DNA of 34,769 bases, taken from Asanoa siamensis. GTDB taxonomy: Bacteria > Actinomycetota > Actinomycetes > Mycobacteriales > Micromonosporaceae. The stretch's first letter is position 1; every line of letters starts with the position of its first letter. The notes below the pieces were generated by a model. The model did no database searches, was not told where the DNA came from, and saw only the letters and a list, made by a program, of their open reading frames with translations. The stretch lies in the NCBI RefSeq assembly GCF_016862555.1, contig NZ_BONE01000084.1:1-34769 (forward strand), given 5' to 3'. Made by a program: the position numbers and the translations under genes. Positions 1 through 10,094 of this stretch are shown piece after piece.

Positions 1-237
1 AAGCTCGCGACGTGGCGCGGCGCTGGTCGGCTGGGTGGGCGCCGGACGGGCCTGCCGCGGTCGCGAGGCGCAACCTCGCGTGGCGCGGCGACGCCACTCG
101 GCGTGGTCGCGCGTGAGCCCGCCCGCGACCACGGTCCGACCGCGAGCGGACGCGCCCGGTCGGCGGGCGGGACAACCCTCCCCGAGACGAGCCAAGCCTC
201 TTCGGGAGCAACCCCGGCACGTCCGCCCGTCCGCGGC

Positions 238-1302
238 CTACCGGCGTACCGCTCCCGATGTCCTGCTGGTGATCAGGGCGCTCGTGTCGACCACCTCGAA
301 GTCGGCGCCCGTCAGTGATTTCAGGGCGCGGAGTGCGTCGTTGTCCCAGTGGGAGTCCGGGGCACCCGAGATGAACCAGGGCGAGCCGTGGTCCGCGACG
401 ATCACGCCGTAGCGCTTCATCGCCTCCGCCACGATGCGTGCCTGCTTCGGCATCGACGACGTCGACACCGACGACTTCAGGCGCAGCCGCTGGCCCAACT
501 GCGGCAGGTTCGCGTCCGTGGCCGACGACGCCGAGTGGGTGGCGGGCCACGTGAAGCCCGTGCGGGTCTTCGGCACCGTGATCCGGATCGCGTGGTCGAT
601 CCGGCCCGCCGCGACCTCCTCGTAGCGGACCAGCCCCGCGAAGATCGACAGCCCGGACGCGTCCGCCGAGGTCCAGCCCGAGGGCCTCAGCTTGTTCGCG
701 CGCAGGTCGAACACCGCACCGGAGCCGGCCCGCCACCCGCCGCCCTGCGGGTAGGCCGAGAACAGCTCGTAGACCTTGCACGCCGTCTTGTCGAACGCGA
801 TCACGTGCCGGTCGCCGTCGGCCTGCGGGCCGCCCTCGACCTTGGCGTCGGCCGGGATCGGGTAGGGGCCGCGGTCGCTCTCCGACGCGTACTCGAACGA
901 GACGTCGACCTTCTTCTGCCCGCCCGGCACCACGGTGACCGGGATCCCGATCGGGGCGCCCTCCCAGGTGCCCGAGCCGAAGTCCGGGTGCATCGCCGCG
1001 CCCGCGCCGATGCTCGCCACCATCGCCGCCGACCTGGGGTGCACCGGCAGCCTCGTCACGTCGGCCCGCCAGACGTTGTCGGCCGGCAGCGCACCCGTGC
1101 AACCCGCGGCCGGGCGCGTCGCGGTCGGCGTCGGTCGCGCCGGCCCGCGCCCGAGTGCGTCAGTCCCCGCGGTGACAGAGGGGGACGCCGACGGCGGAGA
1201 GGCGAGCGGAGGCGGCGCCGGATCAGCGCCACCGCAGGCGCCCAGCACGGCGACGAAGCCGATCAGGGCGAGAACACGGAGAGGAGCACGCACCCGGCGC
1301 AT
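238..1302 (-). CDS. secreted lipoprotein of unknown function
   Basis: Seen: a 354-aa product with a basic N-terminus (MRRVRAPLR), a hydrophobic stretch and a lipobox LGAC with the acceptor Cys at residue 23, followed by a Pro/Ser/Ala/Thr-rich linker to about residue 65. It should therefore be exported, lipidated and tethered to the outer face of the membrane. The rest is a single soluble domain with well-conserved-looking stretches (HVIAFDKTACKVYELFSAYP near the middle, GVIVADHGSPWFISGAPDSH near the C-terminus) that I recognise as recurring in actinobacterial secreted proteins without an assigned function. It is the last gene of a minus-strand set, 16 bases after the SanA-like gene. No catalytic motif could be identified, so function is left open; a surface carbohydrate- or wall-related role would be a guess. 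Confidence 0.8.
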   Translation of the reverse strand: MRRVRAPLRVLALIGFVAVLGACGGADPAPPPLASPPSASPSVTAGTDALGRGPARPTPTATRPAAGCTGALPADNVWRADVTRLPVHPRSAAMVASIGAGAAMHPDFGSGTWEGAPIGIPVTVVPGGQKKVDVSFEYASESDRGPYPIPADAKVEGGPQADGDRHVIAFDKTACKVYELFSAYPQGGGWRAGSGAVFDLRANKLRPSGWTSADASGLSIFAGLVRYEEVAAGRIDHAIRITVPKTRTGFTWPATHSASSATDANLPQLGQRLRLKSSVSTSSMPKQARIVAEAMKRYGVIVADHGSPWFISGAPDSHWDNDALRALKSLTGADFEVVDTSALITSRTSGAVRR

Positions 1303-1318
1303 CCTGCCAGTGCCGCGG

Positions 1319-2029
1319 TCAATTGGCGAGGGCGTCGTCGACCCCGGTCTCGCGCGGGCCGAGGAACACGGGATCCCGCCCGGTCACGACGTCCCACGCC
1401 GCCTTCACGCCCGCCAACTGCTCGCGGAACGCCCCGTAGTCCCAGGCCCGCCCGAACCGCTTCACCGTCTCGTCGCCGACCCCGACCGCGTCGATGCCCG
1501 CGTCGCGGCACAGCGCCACCGCCCGGTCGATGTGGAACTGCTGCGTCACCACGATCATCCGGTCGACACCGAAGATCTTCTTCGCGCGTACGCAGGAGTC
1601 GTAGGTGTCGAAACCCGCGTGGTCCTGCACGACCTTGCGCTCCGGCACCCCGCGCTCGACCAGCCAGCGGCTCATCGCCCCCGGCTCGTCGTAGTGCCAC
1701 TCGCGGTGGTCGCCGGAGACCAGCACGGCCCGCACGGTGCCGGCGTCGTAGAGCTGCCGGGCGAGATCGAGCCGCGCGGCCAGGAACGGCGACGGCGTCC
1801 CGTCGGGATAGACCTGGGCGCCCAGCACCAGCGCGACCGGCGCGGCGGGCACGGTCGCCAGTGGATGGACGTGCCCGCGCGCGGCGCCGCGCAGCCAGAT
1901 CCCGGTGCCGACGACCGCCGCCGGCACCGCGACCACGAACGCCACCGCGACGATCAGCAGCGTCCACAACCAACGGCGGCGGCGCGTACGCGGCGGTGAC
2001 CCGGGAGGCATGGCCCCATTGTCGATCAC
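1319..2029 (-). CDS. SanA/YdcF-like DUF218 membrane protein
   Basis: Seen: a 236-aa protein with an Arg-rich cytoplasmic start, one membrane segment (WLWTLLIVAVAFVVAVPAAV, roughly residues 20-39) and then a DUF218-type domain with the family's ALVLGAQV, a SGD loop, an ERGVP motif, the DSC segment and VVTQQFHIDRA. Established: DUF218 proteins of the SanA branch are bitopic envelope proteins; E. coli SanA affects vancomycin exclusion and barrier function, but the biochemical activity is not settled. The GTG at 2029 gives the longest product; the ATG at 2011, residue 7, is equally plausible because neither start has a strong ribosome site. It lies 19 bases after the aldo/keto reductase and 16 before the lipoprotein, so all three are likely co-transcribed. 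Confidence 0.85.
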   Translation of the reverse strand: MIDNGAMPPGSPPRTRRRRWLWTLLIVAVAFVVAVPAAVVGTGIWLRGAARGHVHPLATVPAAPVALVLGAQVYPDGTPSPFLAARLDLARQLYDAGTVRAVLVSGDHREWHYDEPGAMSRWLVERGVPERKVVQDHAGFDTYDSCVRAKKIFGVDRMIVVTQQFHIDRAVALCRDAGIDAVGVGDETVKRFGRAWDYGAFREQLAGVKAAWDVVTGRDPVFLGPRETGVDDALAN

Positions 2030-2048
2030 CGCCGCAACCGGGAACTGA

Positions 2049-3047
2049 TCAGGCCGGGTTCGTCAGCGCGCCGTCGATCGCGTCCAGCTCCTCGGCCGAG
2101 AGCTTCAGGTTGTCCAGCGCGCCGATGTTGTCCTCGAGCTGGGCGACGCTGCTCGCGCCGATGATCAGGCTGGTCATCCGCTCGTCGCGCAGCGCCCAGA
2201 CCAGGGCGAGCTGGGCGAGGGTCTGGCCGCGGCCGCGGGCGATCTCGTCGAGCTCGCGGACGACCCGCATGGTCTGCTCGTCGAGCGCGCTCTCCTTGAG
2301 GAACCCGCCGGTCGCCACCCGGGAGTCGGCCGGGATGCCGTCGAGGTAGCGGTTGGTCAGCAGCCCCTGCTGCAGCGGGCTGAACGCGATGCACCCCGCC
2401 CCGGCCTCGGCCAGCGTGTCGAGCAGGTTGTCGCGCTCGATCCACCGGTTCAGCATCGAGTACGAGGGCTGGTGCAGCAGCAACGGCGTACCCAGGTCGC
2501 GCAGGATCCTCGCCGCCTCGGCCGTCTGCGCCGACGAGTAGTTCGAGATCGCCACGTAGAGCGCGCGCCCCGAGCGGACCGCGTGGTCCAGCGCCATCAT
2601 GGACTCTTCCAGCGGCGTGTCCGGGTCGGGCCGGTGGTGGTAGAACACGTCGACGTAGTCGAGACCCATCCGCTTCAGCGACTGGTCCAGCGACGAGATC
2701 AGGTACTTGCGGGAACCCCATTCGCCGTACGGCCCGGGCCACATCAGGTAGCCGGCCTTGGTCGAGATGATCATCTCATCGCGGTACGGCCTGAGGTCGC
2801 GGGCCATGATCCGGCCGAAGTTCTCCTCGGCGGAGCCGGGCGGCGGGCCGTAGTTGTTGGCCAGGTCGAAGTGGGTGACACCGAGGTCGAACGCGCGGCG
2901 CAGGATGTCGGCCTGGGTGTCCAGGCGGCGCCCGTGGCCGAAGTTGTGCCAGAGGCCCAGGGAGATGGCGGGGAGCCGGACACCACTGCGGCCGGCGCGT
3001 CGGTAGGTGATCGAGTCGTAGCGGTCGTCAGCGGCGAGATACGTCAC
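2049..3047 (-). CDS. aldo/keto reductase, YghZ (L-glyceraldehyde 3-phosphate reductase) type
   Basis: Seen: a 332-aa product that closely follows the YghZ/AKR14 pattern, with LPAISLGLWHNFG near residue 26, HFDLANNYGPPPGSAEENFG near 59 and VDVFYHHRPD near 132. The catalytic tetrad is readable as D61, Y66, K97 and H138, numbered from the GTG at 3047. The family reduces small aldehydes with NADPH; E. coli YghZ acts on L-glyceraldehyde 3-phosphate and methylglyoxal. I chose GTG 3047 because the family consensus starts a few residues before the RYDSITYRRAGRSG segment; a TTG at 3068 would add seven residues. It is first in a three-gene minus-strand run and diverges from the gcvP riboswitch leader. 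The role is probably detoxification of reactive aldehydes, by family. Confidence 0.9.
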   Translation of the reverse strand: MTYLAADDRYDSITYRRAGRSGVRLPAISLGLWHNFGHGRRLDTQADILRRAFDLGVTHFDLANNYGPPPGSAEENFGRIMARDLRPYRDEMIISTKAGYLMWPGPYGEWGSRKYLISSLDQSLKRMGLDYVDVFYHHRPDPDTPLEESMMALDHAVRSGRALYVAISNYSSAQTAEAARILRDLGTPLLLHQPSYSMLNRWIERDNLLDTLAEAGAGCIAFSPLQQGLLTNRYLDGIPADSRVATGGFLKESALDEQTMRVVRELDEIARGRGQTLAQLALVWALRDERMTSLIIGASSVAQLEDNIGALDNLKLSAEELDAIDGALTNPA

Positions 3048-3146
3048 GCGCGTCAGCGTAAGTGACAACCTGAGGAGACCTCACCCACGCTGTTACGCGT
3101 ACGGAACATCAACACTGGTAGCGTAAACACGAGCCGAACACATCCG

Positions 3147-3324
3147 CGTGGGAGAGCTCGCCGGGCCTTCGGGCACGGCGGCGCCGAAGGGGCAAATCCT
3201 CCCCGGAACCTCTCAGGCAAAAGGACCGCGCGGACATGGCGACTCTGGAGCGCCCGTTTCGGGTACGACAGAGGGGGAGGTTGCTGGTCGACCTCGCACC
3301 CTCGCCCCTCCAGGAGTTTCGCCG
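3147..3324 (+). promoter_or_regulatory. glycine riboswitch and expression platform before gcvP
   Basis: Seen: the conserved glycine-aptamer signature, GGGAGAG at 3150, GCCGAAGGGGCAA near 3182, CCUCUCAGGCAAAAGGAC near 3212-3230, and the P1 3' strand ACUCUGGAG at 3242-3250. Only one aptamer is apparent. The P1 3' strand (3243-3250) can also pair with CTCCAGGAG at 3308-3316, which contains the gcvP ribosome site. Glycine binding would lock P1 and free the site, so an ON switch acting at translation is the natural reading (inference). A G-rich/C-rich helix (3271-3280 with 3304-3311) may be part of the switch. A TAGCGT at 3119 is a possible -10 element. Confidence 0.92.
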
Positions 3325-6186
<2,862 letters not shown>

Positions 6187-6204
6187 GGGCGCTCTGTGCT
6201 CTCG

Positions 6205-6233
6205 AAAGGGGGAGCCTGCTGGGCTCCCCCTTT
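6205..6233 (+). terminator. rho-independent terminator of gcvP
   Basis: A 12-bp perfect inverted repeat (AAAGGGGGAGCC at 6205-6216, GGCTCCCCCTTT at 6222-6233) with a 5-base loop and a short T run lies 18 bases after the gcvP stop codon. Confidence 0.92.
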
Positions 6234-6283
6234 TCCGGCGGCCTAGGCTCGCCGCCGTGGACCCGGGTCCCGGGCCTGGTCGG

Positions 6284-6484
6284 TCAGGCCGCGAGGGCGT
6301 GGCGGGCGGGCCCGCGGTGCGGCGCGATGGTGCGGCCGTCGGGGAGGAGCTCGCCGGTGTCCTCGAAGAGGATGACGCCGTTGCAGAGCAGGCTCCAGCC
6401 TTGCTCCGGGAAGGCGGCGAGGGCCCGCGCGGCGTCGCGGTCCACGGCTTCAGCGGAGGGACAGGTCGGTTGGTGCTGGCACAT
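6284..6484 (-). CDS. DUF5999 family small protein
   Basis: Seen: a 66-aa product, MCQHQPTCPSAEAVDRDAA at the start, then FPEQGWSLLCNGVILFEDTG and LLPDGRTIAPHR. This is the characteristic DUF5999 sequence, common as a short stand-alone protein in Streptomyces and relatives, with Cys and His residues near the N-terminus (CQH...C). Function unknown; the conserved Cys/His could bind metal, but this is a guess. ATG 6484 is chosen over the ATG at 6517 because GGAG lies eight bases before it and family members start MCQHQ. It diverges from the pabB-like gene, and its 3' end lies about 50 bases from the gcvP terminator. Confidence 0.85.
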   Translation of the reverse strand: MCQHQPTCPSAEAVDRDAARALAAFPEQGWSLLCNGVILFEDTGELLPDGRTIAPHRGPARHALAA

Positions 6485-6606
6485 CGAGATCTCCGGACAA
6501 TGGGGGTGCTGTGTCATGGTTCACACGACAGTGACGGAGGCTACTCCCTCAACGGGGGCGCCTACGAGCAAGAAGCGGCCCGAACACGAAAGAATCCACC
6601 CTTCGT

Positions 6607-7947
6607 ATGAGTAACTATGGGCCGGTCGGCGTGGGAACGCTTCCAGGTGCTGAGGCCATTTTCGCTGGTACGAGCAAGTCGTGCACTCTCCGTATAAGAG
6701 AGCGCTCCCGACTGGAGTGGCGCTCTACGGACGGTGGCGATCCGGCTCAGCATCTCGAAGATTTCCTTGCGGCCGACGGACTGAACGTGCGGTCTTTCCT
6801 CACCTCCACACTGTCACGCTCCGTAGCCAAAAGCGAGGCCGGATCGGTCTGCGGTGCCGCCGTTCTGATCTCCGCGGCGGCCGGTGCGGCGATGCTTCGG
6901 CGGGCACCTGTGGGCAAGCCCACGCCGTCGCCCGCCGTGCCTGATTTGGTTGCCGTGGTATATGAGCACGTTGATACCACTGAGGCGCCATTTCGCCCGT
7001 TCGCGAGGGCGGGTCAACCCCTCCCGCGCGGTGACGCCGACCACATGGGCGGGGGGCGTCCCGGCTCCTCATCCCGGGTGGGCGGCCCACCAAATCAGTT
7101 ACGTTCCGGTCCACGTCGTGAGATGACCGCGGCGTGGCACCTGGGGGAGTGGACGCCGAGCTGGACCCCCGCCGCGCACGCGGAGGCGGTGTCAGCGGTC
7201 CGCGCGGCGATCGGCCGCGGGGACGTCTACCAGGTCAACGTGGTGGGGCACGCGTCGGCGCCGTACGTGGGTGACCCGCTGCCGGCGCTGGCCCGCCTGG
7301 GGGACCTGCCGGGCGCCCGCTACGGCGGGCTGCTGACGGGTGAGGGCTGGGCGGTGGGTTGCGCGTCGCCGGAGACCCTGGTCCAGGTCACCGGCGGCCG
7401 GGTGATCACCCGCCCGATCAAGGGCACCCGCCCTGCGACCGCGGCGGGCCGGCTCGAACTCCTGGACTCGGCGAAAGAGCGCGCCGAGCACGTGATGATC
7501 GTCGACCTGGAACGCAACGACCTGGCCCGGGTGGCCCGGACCGGCACCGTCCGGGTGGACGAGCTGTTCGCGATCCGCCGCTGGGTCGACCTGTGGCAGG
7601 CGGAGTCGGTGGTCTCGGCGGAGCTCGCGCCCGGGATCGGCCTGGCCGACCTGCTCCGCGCGACCTGCCCCGGCGGCTCGGTGACGGGCGCGCCGAAGCT
7701 GGCAGCCCTGAACCACATCGCCGCGCTCGAGCCGGTCGGCCGAGGCCCGAGCATGGGCGCCCTGGGCTGGATCGACGCGAGCGGCGACCTGGACCTGGGC
7801 CTGACGATCCGCACGGCAGCCGCGGACCGGGACCACCTCCACCTCTGGGCGGGCGGCGGCATCACCTGGGACAGCGACCCCGAGGCGGAGGTCGCGGAAG
7901 CGACGGCCAAAGCCGCCCCCATCCGACGCCTGCTCGCCTCGCCCTGA
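6607..7947 (+). CDS. pabB: aminodeoxychorismate synthase component I-like chorismate-binding enzyme
   Basis: Seen: the C-terminal part (from about 7123) is an intact chorismate-binding domain, with DVYQVNVVGHA, GCASPETLV, RPIKGTRP carrying the family lysine, HVMIVDLERNDLARV, CPGGSVTGAPK and LTIRTA. Established: such enzymes turn chorismate plus ammonia into 4-amino-4-deoxychorismate for folate. The N-terminal part also looks like PabB (RSRLEWRSTDGGDPAQHLEDFLAADG, broken here by no stop), so the frame is probably coding from near ATG 6607, giving 446 aa. However, 6607-7120 uses far more A/T-ending codons than its neighbours, includes a TTA leucine codon at 7099, and around 6990-7120 encodes a low-complexity stretch unlike PabB. 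Either the gene has a degenerate or recombined 5' third, or the functional product starts at ATG 7123. The upstream ribosome site is weak. No amidotransferase (PabA) gene is adjacent. Confidence 0.75.
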   Translation: MSNYGPVGVGTLPGAEAIFAGTSKSCTLRIRERSRLEWRSTDGGDPAQHLEDFLAADGLNVRSFLTSTLSRSVAKSEAGSVCGAAVLISAAAGAAMLRRAPVGKPTPSPAVPDLVAVVYEHVDTTEAPFRPFARAGQPLPRGDADHMGGGRPGSSSRVGGPPNQLRSGPRREMTAAWHLGEWTPSWTPAAHAEAVSAVRAAIGRGDVYQVNVVGHASAPYVGDPLPALARLGDLPGARYGGLLTGEGWAVGCASPETLVQVTGGRVITRPIKGTRPATAAGRLELLDSAKERAEHVMIVDLERNDLARVARTGTVRVDELFAIRRWVDLWQAESVVSAELAPGIGLADLLRATCPGGSVTGAPKLAALNHIAALEPVGRGPSMGALGWIDASGDLDLGLTIRTAAADRDHLHLWAGGGITWDSDPEAEVAEATAKAAPIRRLLASP

Positions 7948-8051
7948 CGTGCCGGCCGCAGGAGCAAGCACTCGAACAGCTCGCTGGCAGGGCCAACTCC
8001 GAATGGTCACTTTGCCCACATGGGTTTCTGGCGAGTGGAACCACGACGCGC

Positions 8052-10094
8052 TCATGCCGCGGGCTGGTCGAGACCTGACCGCAGCGCGTCAAGGCGTCTC
8101 CCGAGATCCGGGGCCGTAGCGCGGAGCAGCGTCAGGTCGGTGCGGGTGTCAAGCAACTGAGCCCAGCCGACCGCGCGGCCCTCCTCCAGCGCGACAACGG
8201 CGCCTCGCGGGTCGCCCGCGGCGATCGTGCAGGCACCGGCGTCGCGGGCCACACCGTCCGCGCGTACCAACTCGTCCTCGACGCTGTGGCGACTCAGTCC
8301 CCGCCACGCGGACAGCGGCAGCAGCCGTACCGCGGTGGCGAGCGCCTCGGCGGCCTCCGGCCAGCGTTCGAGCGACGCCGCGAAGTCACCCCACGTGTCG
8401 GCGCAGCGCAGGCGGATCGCAGCCGGCGCCGTTGGCGTCGCCGCACCTTCCCGCCAGGCCCGCGATGCCCGGTCAGCGTCGGCGGCCGTACCGGATTCGA
8501 GGAAGCGGGCCCGCACGGCGATCCCGAGGTTGGACAGGACGGTCGACCGGTCGGGATGGTTGGTGGGAAATTCCGCCACGACGGTTTCGGCCGTGGCGAT
8601 GACCGCGTCCAGGTCGTCCGGGTCGCCGGATTTCTCCGCCCGGCGAAGCAGCACACCCGCGAGGTTCGACAGGAAGCGCGCCCGGTGCGGATGGCCGACC
8701 GGTGCGGTGGACGCCGCCTCGCGTGCCGCCGCCAGCGCGCCGTCGAGATCATCCGGATCGCCGAAGGCGGCGCATCTCGCGTTCAGCGCGGTCGCGAGAT
8801 GCGTCAGGAACGTCGGCCGGCCCGGGTCACTAGCGTGCGCCGCGTCGAGGGCGGCCCGGCCGGTCTCGACCGCCGCGTCGACGTCGGCCCGGTCGCCCAG
8901 CCGATCGAACCGTCCCGCCAGCGCCGCCCCGAGGTAGGACAGCACCTGGCCCCGGTTGACGTGGCCGCGCGGCACCAGCTTCTCGGCGCCGCGGGCCGCC
9001 TCGACTGCGGCGTCGAGGTCAGCCCGGTCACCACGACCGCCGTAGCGGGTCTGCAGCATCACGGTGAGGTTCGACAGGTGTCCACCCAGGTCGGGATGGT
9101 CACCCGGGATGAGCCGCAACGTCTCGCGGACCGCGGCGACCGCCGCGTCCAGGTCGGCCGGATCGCCCCGTCGCCCGAACCTGACCTGCAGCGAGCCGCT
9201 GAGGTTTCCGAGGCACCGGACCCGACTCGGGTCTCCGGGCGGGCAGCGCTCCAGAGCCGCCCGGCCGACGACGACCGCCTCGTCGATGTCCGCGGGATCA
9301 CCGAAACGTTCGAACCGCATCCGGAGCGCGAGTCCTAGATTCGAGACGTGCTTCGCCCGCGCCGGATCGGCTGCGCGCATGCCGTCCACCGCGATCCGGG
9401 TCGTGTCCACGGCCTCGTTCAGGTCGGCGGGGTCACCGTCGCGGAGGTAGCGGGCCTGCAGCCGTGCGCCGAGGTTCGCCGCGTACATCGTCCGCTCCGG
9501 TCCGTCGGGTGTGCTGTCGACGGCGATCTGTCCGGCGAGGACAGCGTCATCCAGATCCTGCGGGTCGCCGCGGCGCTCGAAGCGCAGCCGCAGCGCCATG
9601 CCGAGGTTGTTGAGCACGTCACCACGGGGCGACCGGGCGATGTCGATCATCTGGAGCACCTGCCGGAACAGGCTGATCGCCCGGTCCAGCGCGGCCGGTT
9701 CGTCGCGAACCTCGCACCGCTCGAGGAGGTCGGTGGCCTCCTCGCACCAGTCGTCCAGGTCGGTGTCGGCGATCAGGATCTCGGGCACGAGCTCCGGCCA
9801 GTCCGCGCCGATCACCCGGAACAGCGGCACCGCGGTCTCGCGCTCCGCGTCGCCGACACCATCCGGCAGACTCCAGTAGCGGCACCAGTAGAACCAGGCC
9901 AGCGCCGCCATCGGAGCCACGTTCATGGTTCGCTTGCCGGCCTCGCCGACGTTGGCGGCGGCGTTCCACAGCGCGATGCCCTCGTCGGTGGCCTCCCGGC
10001 CGAGGAGATGGACCGGACTGCCGGTGATCGTGTAGAGGGTCACTCTGCGCCGGATCGATGCCAACAGGTCGTCCATCCCCGAGCCAGCGCTCAC
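8052..10094 (-). CDS. TPR protein B with orphan pre-CHAT segment
   Basis: Seen: 680 aa from GTG 10094, which overlaps the caspase stop codon by 4 bases (GTGA), so translation is coupled. After a helical N-terminal region of about 165 residues come about nine near-identical TPR-like units of 45-50 aa, each of the form LSNLGxALRxRFExxGDPADLDxAV. The final 45 or so residues (ALEEGRAVGWAQLLDTRTDL, then LRATAPDLGRRLDAL) are the segment that directly precedes the CHAT protease in fused TPR-CHAT proteins, yet the protein ends at DQPAA with no protease. No signal peptide, membrane segment or nucleotide-binding motif. Likely a cytoplasmic scaffold or sensor; by inference a partner or substrate of the CHAT or caspase encoded in the same operon. 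Last gene of that operon. Confidence 0.85.
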   Translation of the reverse strand: MSAGSGMDDLLASIRRRVTLYTITGSPVHLLGREATDEGIALWNAAANVGEAGKRTMNVAPMAALAWFYWCRYWSLPDGVGDAERETAVPLFRVIGADWPELVPEILIADTDLDDWCEEATDLLERCEVRDEPAALDRAISLFRQVLQMIDIARSPRGDVLNNLGMALRLRFERRGDPQDLDDAVLAGQIAVDSTPDGPERTMYAANLGARLQARYLRDGDPADLNEAVDTTRIAVDGMRAADPARAKHVSNLGLALRMRFERFGDPADIDEAVVVGRAALERCPPGDPSRVRCLGNLSGSLQVRFGRRGDPADLDAAVAAVRETLRLIPGDHPDLGGHLSNLTVMLQTRYGGRGDRADLDAAVEAARGAEKLVPRGHVNRGQVLSYLGAALAGRFDRLGDRADVDAAVETGRAALDAAHASDPGRPTFLTHLATALNARCAAFGDPDDLDGALAAAREAASTAPVGHPHRARFLSNLAGVLLRRAEKSGDPDDLDAVIATAETVVAEFPTNHPDRSTVLSNLGIAVRARFLESGTAADADRASRAWREGAATPTAPAAIRLRCADTWGDFAASLERWPEAAEALATAVRLLPLSAWRGLSRHSVEDELVRADGVARDAGACTIAAGDPRGAVVALEEGRAVGWAQLLDTRTDLTLLRATAPDLGRRLDALRSGLDQPAA

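Noticed and set aside
1-237. Possible gene end or terminator at the left edge
   Set aside because: A 7-bp stem (CGCGAGG at 62-68 with CCTCGCG at 74-80) exists, but neither coding sequence nor a T run supports a feature.
349-2349. 666-aa open frame on the plus strand
   Set aside because: It lies antisense across three recognisable minus-strand genes and is almost entirely Arg/Pro/Ala.
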